Of a stretch of 49,149 nucleotides of DNA, positions 9,901 through 17,400 are shown one piece after another (positions within the stretch are counted from its first letter, which is position 1; each line of letters begins with the position of its first letter). The notes under the pieces are model-generated. The model did no database searches, was not told where the DNA came from, and worked only from the letters and a program-made list of their open reading frames with translations. The position numbers and the translations under genes were made by a program. Origin of the DNA: Arcanobacterium haemolyticum (GTDB lineage: Bacteria; Actinomycetota; Actinomycetes; Actinomycetales; Actinomycetaceae); NCBI GenBank assembly GCA_021532125.1, contig JADYUX010000010.1, positions 1 to 49,149 of the forward strand, read 5' to 3'.

Positions 9901-12900
9901 CACGACGCGATCGGCGGCCTCGACGCTCGTCACCGCAAACGTATCGGCAAAGCCCTCAGCAATCGCGTCCGCCGGCGCGAGCGCCGGGAGCGTGAGTCCA
10001 TCCGGAACAGTGAACGTAGCCGTGAAGCTTGACGAGAGATCCGACAACTTAATGGACTCAAGGTCGGCGGGGTTATTGAAAATTGCCTCAATACCGGCCA
10101 TCTGGTTCTTGACGACGCTCGCATCAATCGTGCCTGTCAGGTTGATCTTGGAACCCTGGTACACGCCAGCCGGAGCACTCGATGTCGAATCAATGCCAGC
10201 CTTTGTCGCATCCTCTACCGCAGGATTCTCTGGCTGAACATAGACAAGCATGTCGGATGGAAGATCAGCCTCGTATGGCACCTTCGCAACGATCGTCTGC
10301 TGAATGGTGGAATCGTCCACGGCGCGGTAATCCTTGCCCCCAGCAACCTGCGTACCAGCCCACGTCAGATCAAAACGCTGGATCTTCGATCCGGCGCTCG
10401 CAACTGAAGCAAATGTGCCTTCTACCGTTCCAGTAACAGTGAGCTCGTCGCCATTCTTCAGCGTATTAGCCAAAGTAAAGCCGGGAACTGTCAGCGTAAT
10501 CCGATCCGCAATTGGGCTCGTTGCCGCCATGCGGAAGGCGGTCTGAGTGCCACTTGCTCCTACAGCAGCCTTGAGTTCCTCATAGCTGGTGTATGCCTCC
10601 GTCAGGCCGAATGTGACCGAGACATTCTGGCCCTCCACCACAGCAGACTTCACTTCAAAAAGGTCACCAAGGCCCGTAGCGCTTACTGATTCCTTCGTGA
10701 GGTTCGCCGGAACGTTGACGCCGCGAGGAAGCTCAAGCGTTGCCGTGAAAGTAGAGGCCGTATCCGTGAGCGTGATATCGGCAGGCTTCGTGTTCGGGAA
10801 CATGCTCTCGATCGCCAGCATTTGCTTCTTGATCCCAGAAACGTCCACAACGCCCGTCAGACTAAATGGCTCCTTACCATCTGCAGTGACCTTCAACGCC
10901 GACGTCGAATCCTTTTGACCTGGCAGGGAATCACCCCACAAGTCAGACTTCAGCTCAAATTTCTGAGAGACAATCGGCGTGGTCGTGTCCGGTGTCCACA
11001 TCAGGTAGTAAGTGGTATCCGCGGTGAATTCGGGATCAGCACCTGGGGTTGTGAAAAACCAGACCTTCGTGTCATCGAAGCGGAGGCGCGAACCTGTACC
11101 ATCGCTCGCCGTATTCCATTGATCAGTGTCACCTAGCTTCGATCCAGGCTTCGTTGCCGCTGTTGCAGTTGGCGTAATCTGACCACGCGCAAAACTGCCA
11201 AGAACCTCCGAGAGCTTCTGGTTGTACGTCGCGCCCTTCGTCACGACGGCAACCTCACCACCGAGTACACGATCCTTCTCGATCGTGAAGATCTCTGGAT
11301 TCTTCTTGAACACGCTGTCGTCGCTAAAGGTTCCGCCATTGGCCGAGAATGCCACACGGTAGCTGTCGGTCGAGAACTGCGCGTACACATCAATCTGTGT
11401 CGTATTCTCAGCAAATGTCAGCGTCGAACCGGCAGGGATCTCCTTGCTCGTCGCAGCGGATCCTTCTGTCCACTTATTGAAAGTCTTACCCGGGACGACG
11501 AAGTTCGGTTCCTGCGCCACAACTTCGTCGTAGGACAAAGCCTTTACCGTATTTTCCGAAGCTGGGACGCTCTGGATGTAATCCACACCTGAGCCGTTGT
11601 GGTAGATAACGGTCTTGCTATCCCACTTGGCGTAGACATCGGTATCAGCAGTGAACTCAGTATTCGCAAAATCGAAGGCGTGCTCAGCGCCCGCAGCATC
11701 CTTATAGAACCAGCCGAGGAACGCAACATTCGGATCTGTAGGCGTCCCAACATCGGATGTCCCCTCAACGAAACCGAGCTTGTAACCGCGCACCGTACTC
11801 TGGACCTTGTCGGCGCTCGTACCATCAGCGAATTTTGCGTTGCCGTTATTGAGCTTGAACGACACCTTGGCCGCTGGCGCAAAAACGTACTTCTTGCCAT
11901 CCGGCGAAGCGTTGGCGACGTTGTACTCGTAGCGCTCACCATTCGCGTTGATCGGATTGAAAGAATTGACCGACGAATCCGCCAGCGTGAAGTATGAAAG
12001 CATCTCGTTGCCGTTAGGCTCACCGTTCGTTGGTGTCGTAACGGCAGCATTGAAGTTTGGATCGTATGTGACGTAGAACGAACCACCCGTAACAACATAC
12101 GAGCCACCGGTGCTACGATCTGCACCACCGTTGTCGTAGGTCTTGTTCTTGTGATCAGTGATCACTTGGCTATTGCCTGCAAAAGTAATAGACGAAGTTC
12201 CACGCGTGCCATATGAGGGATAGGTGTCGATATTCGTCGTCTCCAACGTCGAATCGACAAAACGGACATTCGCGCCAGTGGCGTTAATGTTGAGGCCTCC
12301 GCCATCGCGTCCGAGCAAATCCCTGCCGATACTGTTCTTAATGACGATCTTCGAGCCATTCGTCACGTTAAACGACTTCGAGCCGTCTGCAACCGAGATG
12401 CGTCCACCGTCGGCTGTGAGCGTCGAGCCGTTCGTGATGATCGGGTCGTTACCAAATGTGATCGCCTGGCGATAGGCGGGTGCGGCCGTCGCCTTGTTGA
12501 TATAGAGATCGGAGTGATCGAGCGAGAACGTCCGGCCCGGGTTGATGTAATACCACGTCTGGGTGGTTGTCAGCGAGGCGTTCTTCATTTGGGCAAGCGC
12601 ATAGTGCTCGGGACCATTCGTCGTCGCCGTCGCCGTGATCGTTGCGTTCGTAATTGAACCAGCTTGGAAGTCAGCGCCGCTCGTGCCTGTCGCGTTAATG
12701 ACCACGCTGGACCGGTCCGCAGAACCCTCGATTACACCGCCACCCAGGTTGAGGGCACGGTTGCCGCCGCTCATGACATACGTGCCGTCCGTGAGCTTTG
12801 CCCCAGCGTTCATCTGGAGAGCAACGTTGAAGCCCGTCGTCGTGAGCGTGCTCGAACCAGCCGTCAATGTTGCGCCGTTGGCAAGCGTGATTCCGTTGGT

Positions 12901-13422
12901 GTTCGTTGGTCCGGTGATTGCTGTATCACCCACGATCTTGAGAGTTACACCGTTAGGGATCGTCACGCTCGGCCACGTGCTAAACGTGCCCGACACGTTG
13001 ATCGTTGTAACTCCGGAAACTGCAAGAGCCTTCGCCATCGTCGCGAACGCCTGATCAGCGGACGAACCATCGTTGTCGTCGCTGCCCGCAGAAGATACCC
13101 ACACCTCGGTAAGTGCGTCCGCTGCGGCTGGAGCCAACACAGGGGCGGCCGCCGGCACCGGGACTGCATGTGCGTCGGTCGCGGCCTCATCGTTCGTCAT
13201 TCCTTCAGAAGCCGAAGCCGCTTGAGAAGTTTGCGACGACGATGTTTCTTCGGTCGCTGCATTCCCGTTCGCGGTTGGGACAGCAGATTCTGAAGCTACA
13301 GTAACGGGCTGATCGCCCTCATCTGACGCGTGGGCGGGAACAAATGCCGCCATCGAAAATGCCAATGCCGCAGCAACAAGGGAGCTTACTAGCCCTCGCC
13401 GATACTTCGTTCGGTTATCCAC
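6937..13422 (-). CDS. LPFSG-anchored giant surface protein with beta-helix, five ~210-aa repeats and MucBP domains (module A, copy 2)
   Basis: Predicted wall-anchored adhesin of 2161 residues. Domains in order: signal peptide (to about 33); Ser/Ala-rich linker; beta-helix-like region (about 110-480, WVSSAGSDDNDG..., rich in G/N/T); InlB/Flg_new-like repeats (about 517-820, with FLGWFYKD and VYAKWD); five copies of an unrecognised module (about 820-1930, each with LPSDML/LPGDIL, LTGAVKIDGIKQQMAGIE, a DxxxFGFTATLTxPEGM-like strand and TYAKLKDAVD); two MucBP-like domains (about 1934-2075, VTYVDEDGNEIA); four DEPSTPxT repeats; LPFSGASV, a hydrophobic helix and RRRKEA. I chose the GTG at 13422 because CAGGAGGAT lies just upstream; an open frame extends to 13449, but that extension would contain the ribosome binding site. 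The paralogue has the same arrangement. MucBP suggests mucin contact, which is an inference. Confidence 0.9.
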   Translation of the reverse strand: MDNRTKYRRGLVSSLVAAALAFSMAAFVPAHASDEGDQPVTVASESAVPTANGNAATEETSSSQTSQAASASEGMTNDEAATDAHAVPVPAAAPVLAPAAADALTEVWVSSAGSDDNDGSSADQAFATMAKALAVSGVTTINVSGTFSTWPSVTIPNGVTLKIVGDTAITGPTNTNGITLANGATLTAGSSTLTTTGFNVALQMNAGAKLTDGTYVMSGGNRALNLGGGVIEGSADRSSVVINATGTSGADFQAGSITNATITATATTNGPEHYALAQMKNASLTTTQTWYYINPGRTFSLDHSDLYINKATAAPAYRQAITFGNDPIITNGSTLTADGGRISVADGSKSFNVTNGSKIVIKNSIGRDLLGRDGGGLNINATGANVRFVDSTLETTNIDTYPSYGTRGTSSITFAGNSQVITDHKNKTYDNGGADRSTGGSYVVTGGSFYVTYDPNFNAAVTTPTNGEPNGNEMLSYFTLADSSVNSFNPINANGERYEYNVANASPDGKKYVFAPAAKVSFKLNNGNAKFADGTSADKVQSTVRGYKLGFVEGTSDVGTPTDPNVAFLGWFYKDAAGAEHAFDFANTEFTADTDVYAKWDSKTVIYHNGSGVDYIQSVPASENTVKALSYDEVVAQEPNFVVPGKTFNKWTEGSAATSKEIPAGSTLTFAENTTQIDVYAQFSTDSYRVAFSANGGTFSDDSVFKKNPEIFTIEKDRVLGGEVAVVTKGATYNQKLSEVLGSFARGQITPTATAATKPGSKLGDTDQWNTASDGTGSRLRFDDTKVWFFTTPGADPEFTADTTYYLMWTPDTTTPIVSQKFELKSDLWGDSLPGQKDSTSALKVTADGKEPFSLTGVVDVSGIKKQMLAIESMFPNTKPADITLTDTASTFTATLELPRGVNVPANLTKESVSATGLGDLFEVKSAVVEGQNVSVTFGLTEAYTSYEELKAAVGASGTQTAFRMAATSPIADRITLTVPGFTLANTLKNGDELTVTGTVEGTFASVASAGSKIQRFDLTWAGTQVAGGKDYRAVDDSTIQQTIVAKVPYEADLPSDMLVYVQPENPAVEDATKAGIDSTSSAPAGVYQGSKINLTGTIDASVVKNQMAGIEAIFNNPADLESIKLSDLSSSFTATFTVPDGLTLPALAPADAIAEGFADTFAVTSVEAADRVVTVTFTLKSGIENYKQLKDAVSALGDTMKFTVPGIAVDADVADGTTLTTVGTVSGTFDAVATSAAGTEKDFSFIWTGKQTEGGKDKSAPDLNTIQLTLATPNPMDLDLPSDMLSGKDTEHEAVYPAFAGSTIGLTGAVKIDGIKQQMAAIEQQFGNPDGSTIAVDIKNFGFTATMTMPDGMTLPADLDAAKVIPEGMAETFEVTAAKVEGKTVTITFGLKNLTSITTYKQLKDAVYAAGVDNGMWLKVTVPGVKLADDLAANAQLTSVGTVAGTFKATATSQAGTTKAFSFRWTGHQWEDGKDATTPADDERITFTVKVPGEPQQLELPGDILSGGDTEHTAIYQVYPGRTLGLTGAVKIDGIKQQMAGIETSFGNPDGSSIAVDLTDFGFSATLTVPDGMTLPADLDITKVIPEGLASTFVVNSVKVEGKSVTITFALADALTDPTSDTYIDTYAKLKDAVDAAGADNGTWLRVTIPGVTVDDSVQSGEQLVVRGTVDGHFKAIAQSAAGTTRPFSFTWAGTQWAEGRDAVAGADDSIRFTAVIPAPFELGLPGDLLIGSDTTKDATPEVAAGRTVDLTGAIQTTDIKAQMAGIEASFGNPDGSTIAVDIKNFGFTAKLTLPEGMAYPKDFGTANIVATDFGSDFDVTGVSVEGQTATVSFALKDAARIDTYAKLKAAVDATGEWMKVTFKGLEVAGDLAAGTTLTSVGTVTGEFGAVATSASGTSRNFLFTWNATQWAEGKDFPATDDETIQLTLKIAEGTVTVTYVDEDGNEIATSETLTGAAGSAYTAEKKAIEGYTFKELASGSAPLEGTFGVDPQKVTLVYVKDPVKGADVRVTYVDEAGNEIADSVTLTGNVGESYASEQKVIEGYTFKGMGEGSAPVAGEFLDTAQTVIYVYVKNDEPSTPSTDEPSTPGTDEPSTPGTDEPSTPGTGESSEPGAPGATTKPGKPTGKLPFSGASVSTLAALTVALTAGGVFILRRRKEA
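7110..7200 (-). repeat. In-frame 24-bp repeats encoding DEPSTPGT
   Basis: Four tandem 24-bp units encode DEPSTPxT just before the sorting signal. They form a Pro-rich segment expected to cross the peptidoglycan. Such repeats can change copy number by slippage. The paralogue at about 20900-20995 also carries four units but differs in the last one (STPGAGES here replaces STPGTGES). Confidence 0.8.
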
Positions 13423-13460
13423 CAGATCCTCCTGCACGACTACAGCCACACGGACGTATT
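13423..13460 (-). promoter_or_regulatory. Conserved leader and ribosome binding site of module A, copy 2
   Basis: The 33 bases before the GTG match the leader of the other A gene (27184-27216) at 27 positions, including GTCCG, GTGG, TAGTCGT and CAGGAGGAT. The GGAGG lies about 6 nt from the GTG. Conservation of this non-coding leader, while the sequence further upstream is not alignable by eye, fixes both start sites and hints at shared translational control. Confidence 0.75.
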
Positions 13461-14356
13461 TGTCACATCTTCAACAAGAAGTGACATTCAAGGAATTAAC
13501 TCGCACAAACAGCATTCCTCATACGCGTGAACATGTAGAAATACCATTCTCATAAGGGATTGTAATACGGGATAAATAGCGCAAACAACAGACATTTTAA
13601 CGAAATCGCAAGGAAAAATACGGGTCGTGGCACAAATTTGCGCAGGTCAGCCAAGTGTTCTCACAACCGAGCAGACAATCAATAGATCATGCAAACAGAT
13701 CTTTAGTCTTGCAGACCATACTGTAATTTCTTCCATTACATCTTTATTGACTCGAATAGGTAATAGTTTCTATTTATTGCCTGAGGTGCGGAAACGCCTC
13801 TACATCATAGCTTTTACCTTGAACTATTTAGTTATTCAACTAAAATTTGAACGAATTAAGTGGCCTGATTCAGAGAGGCACGTTTACTGAAACCGACCTT
13901 CAGTTCCCTGGCCACACGGCCCGGCGTAGCTAACATACCCCTCGTTCTTTCTCCTGCAGCAATCGATGCGGCCTTGCGCAGATAACACGACTCTCACTCT
14001 TTCCCTACACCCAAATCCATGCGTTCTGGCGCACTCAACACCGATCCGGCGCAGCCTGCCGGGCGAGAATTCCGGTGTCCACTGCGCCACCTGCACATTG
14101 AGACGACGAAGTATCGAACTGGCGCAGCTAACACCCCCTCGTTCGTTCTCCCACAAATTCAGCATTGTCTACGTCGTCAACCGCGCCGCAGCTACCACAC
14201 CTCTCGTTCTTTCTCCCGCAGCAACCGATGCGGCCTGGCGCAGGTTACTCCCGTCTGGCGCACCTGACCGGGCGAGCTTCACCGTGTCCATTACGCCACC
14301 ACTTAACGATAAGAAAGCCGGATACCGCCCCAACGCACAGGGATTGAATACAAGAA
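13461..14356. other. Large intergenic region between the two surface-protein modules
   Basis: No gene is supported. Bases about 13461-13890 are markedly AT-rich compared with the flanking genes and must contain the promoter of the leftward A gene; I could not pick a convincing -35/-10 pair. Bases about 13960-14303 hold repeats: copies of the TGGCGCA/TGCGCCA element near 14035-14100 and 14230-14303, and a segment (about 14088-14125) that repeats the ACGACGAAGTATC sequence seen at 65-80. Open frames across this region are repeat sequence read by chance. Confidence 0.65.
14035..14303 (+). repeat. Intergenic element copies between the modules
   Basis: Copy at about 14035-14100: ATCCGGCGCAGCCTGCCGGG, then GTGTCCACTGCGCCACC. 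Copy at about 14230-14303: GCCTGGCGCA, then CACCTGACCGGGCGAG, then GTGTCCATTACGCCACC. Both occur with the same flanking motifs as the copies at 14-178, so the element array was probably copied together with the gene module. Confidence 0.6.
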
Positions 14357-14382
14357 GTGGCCGGTCCCAAAAGACCGGCCAC
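14357..14382 (-). terminator. Terminator hairpin of the interrupted Cna-B gene
   Basis: The inverted repeat GTGGCCGGTC/GACCGGCCAC (10 bp) has a CCAAAA loop and is followed on the minus strand by TTCTTGTATTC. It is nearly identical to the hairpin at 235-260. Confidence 0.8.
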
Positions 14383-14430
14383 CCCATTACTCACCACGCA
14401 TACTTAGCGCAGCTCATACATCCCCACGGA

Positions 14431-17400
14431 TCATGCCTCCTCACGGCGACGCAGAATCACCACACCACCCACGAGTACAGCCATGGCCAACGCACCAAGC
14501 GACACCACATTCGCACCCGTCAACGGCAACTTCTTCTTCACCACAACCTTCGGCTCATGCGTATTCGTCACGACGAAGCCGTCAGCCGCGTTGCCAGTAA
14601 CTTCAGAGGTGTAGCCCTCAACCGGAACCTCGGAAATCGTGTACACAATCTCCTTACCGGCCTTGAACTTGGCAAGCCCCTCAAACACACCCTTCCACTC
14701 ACGTTGAGCATCCACCGTAAGAGTCTTACCAGTATCTTCACCATCAGCCAGGAGCTTGAACGTCACCGAACCCGGGCGAATACCATCCTTATCCTCAGCA
14801 TCAACCCACACCTTCGACACAGGCACACTCACAACAGCAGACTCATGCTTGTTTGTGATCGTGAAGCCCTCGGTTGCGTCACCAGTCACTGCCTTCTCGT
14901 AGCCGTCCGGCACGACAACCTCATCGACCGAGTATGTAATTTCCTTGCCCTTGGAATCGAAGGTCGGCAACCCCGTGAACTCGAAGACACCCTCGCCGTC
15001 GGAGGAAACTTCAACGTACTTTCCCGTAGGCTCGTCGTTCCCCAACAGTTCGACGACAATCGATTCAGGGCGAATACCGTCCTGATCCTCGGCATCGTCC
15101 CACACCTTCTGACCTGATACCGATGTCTCGGGGTTGTCGAGAGTGTTCGTGACGGTCCACGAGTTCGAACCCTCAGCCTTCACCACACCCACGGTGTAGT
15201 CATGACCACCAGCCGAAAGCTTCCCATCCTGAACACCCTGCTCAACAACGGTGTAAACAATCTCTTTACCACCCTTGTACTGATCAAGGTCAGCAAAGGT
15301 ATGACTCCACGAACCACCCTCAGCATTCCCATCAAGCCTCGCCTCAGAAACCTTCACACCATCAGCAAGAAGCTCAACAACAACCCCAGGAGCAGTATCA
15401 GCATCAATACCAGACCACACCTTAGTCACATCGACTGATACCTTGCCCATAATCGTATTCGTCACCGTCAAACCATCAACAGCAATCCCGCCATACGAAG
15501 CCGTATAGTTCTCAACCGGTGCCTCAGAGATCGTGTACGCGATCTCCTGGCCAGCCTTGAACTTCGGCAAATCCGTAAACGAACCCGCCCAATTCTCACC
15601 GGCTGTTAGGTCAAGAGTCTTACCCTTAACCGGCACGCCACCAGCCAACAACGTGACCGTCACCGAATCCGGGCGCAGACCCTTCGCATCATCGTTATCA
15701 ACCCACACCTTCGACACCGGAACCGAAACCGTCTCCGGCGTATGCGAATTCGTCACGACGAAACCCGAGGCTGCGTCTCCGCTTACTGCCACCGAGTAGA
15801 TGCCGGAGCGTCCATCCTTCGTCGCAGTAAATTTGCCGTCAGTGACCCCGGCTTCTTCCACCGTGTAGGAGATCTCCTTACCTGCGGCATACTTGTCGAG
15901 ATCGCTGAACGTCCCCTTCCACTGGTTGCCATCGTTGAGGAGGACAGCCTTCCCAGCATCCTTTCCGTCAGCCAACAACTTGACCGTCACAGAATCCGGG
16001 CGCACACCATCCTGATTCTCGGCATCCTCCCACACCTTCGACACACCAATACTGGTCTTCTCCGGCGTATGAGTATTCGTCACATTCATGCCGTCATACG
16101 TGGGCGTGTAGCCAGTAACAGAATCCTCTTCAACCGTGTAAATGATCTTGGCACCGTCGTTGCTGTAGGTCTTCATATCGGTGAAACTGTAGACCCACTT
16201 GCCATCAGAACCAGCTTTAACTGTCGCAGTCTTATCTGTCTTCACACCGTCGGCAAGAAGCGTCACCTTGATCTGCTCGGGGCGCTTCCCATCCTGGTTA
16301 TCCGCATCCGACCATGTCTTCGTACCAGAAACCGTGATGAGCGGCTGTGTCTGGTGGTACATCGTCGCAGAAGAGATCTCAGCATCAATACCATTGACCT
16401 GCGTGAGATATGCGGTGTTCTCAAAACGCTGGAGACCATCAAATTTTTTGCTGAGTGTAGTCGGGATTGTAAAAGTGAGTTTTTCTCCGAGCGGCATCTC
16501 ACCGATCTCCCAGGTCACCTTCTGTCCCTCAATCGTCCGCTTGACACGCGCATCAACCGGAGCAGCATTCTGCAACGAACTGGAAACCGTGATGCCCTCA
16601 GCATTGATCGAAAGACCGGTCGGGATGGTGTCCTCAAGTATGAGGTCTGTTAGGGCAAGGACGTCGTCCTTGTTCTCCACCGTGAGCGTGTACGCAATAG
16701 GCGTGCCGGCAACGTTTGTCACCTCGGCTGGTGTTACCTGGGTACCCGTAGCCGGATCAGAGCTCTTGGTCAGCTCCACATCCACCTTGTGCAAAGTGAT
16801 CTGTGCCGCCGCGTACAGGTCACTCACCATCGCGTCAGTCACCGGGGCGTTTCCGGTGAAGTTCTTGACCTTCACCAGATGCTCATTGGTCGCAGTCTTA
16901 CCATCAAGAGAATCATCAGATGGAGTCGCCATGTTGACGTAAGCCACCAGCGTGGAAGCCTCCGGAACCACGAAATCGTCCCCACCCTTGGTCTTGCGAA
17001 CGTCGATGGCGATGGCCTTGACGGTGGACTTGTCGAGCGTCGAGTCATCCTCGGGATAGACAGTCCACACCGTGTCATCGTCGACATCCATCTCGGAGGG
17101 CACGCTAGTCGCGTAGTAGAGGACTGGCTTCGCGTAGTCCTTCGCTGCGCTCTTGCCCGCGGAGATCTTGCCCTCGATGGCAGACAGGTCCACGCCCTGG
17201 AAACTGCCCTGCCACTGGGAGGCCGGGGTATCCGGCTTCATTGCCTGGTCCAGCACGTCGTAGAAGACAACGCCTGTGCCTTTGGCTGCCTTCTCCTGGT
17301 AGTAGGCGAGACGGTACTGATAGTTCGTGCTCGTGTAGAGGTGGTTGACGAGACCGTCGGCCGATGCTCCCCAGTCCTCCCCACGGTCGACATTGCGTAC

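Noticed and set aside
13423-13449. Upstream GTG start at 13449 for the A copy 2 surface protein
   Set aside because: The extra nine codons contain the conserved CAGGAGGAT ribosome binding site; the paralogue starts at the GTG right after the equivalent site.
13627-13890. Possible 87-codon gene in the AT-rich region
   Set aside because: Spacing to the nearest AAGGA is poor, no family is recognised and the composition matches the surrounding non-coding DNA.
13966-15117. Plus-strand open frame of 383 codons
   Set aside because: It crosses intergenic repeats, the terminator and antisense Cna-B coding sequence; similar peptides arise at 60-566 for the same reason.
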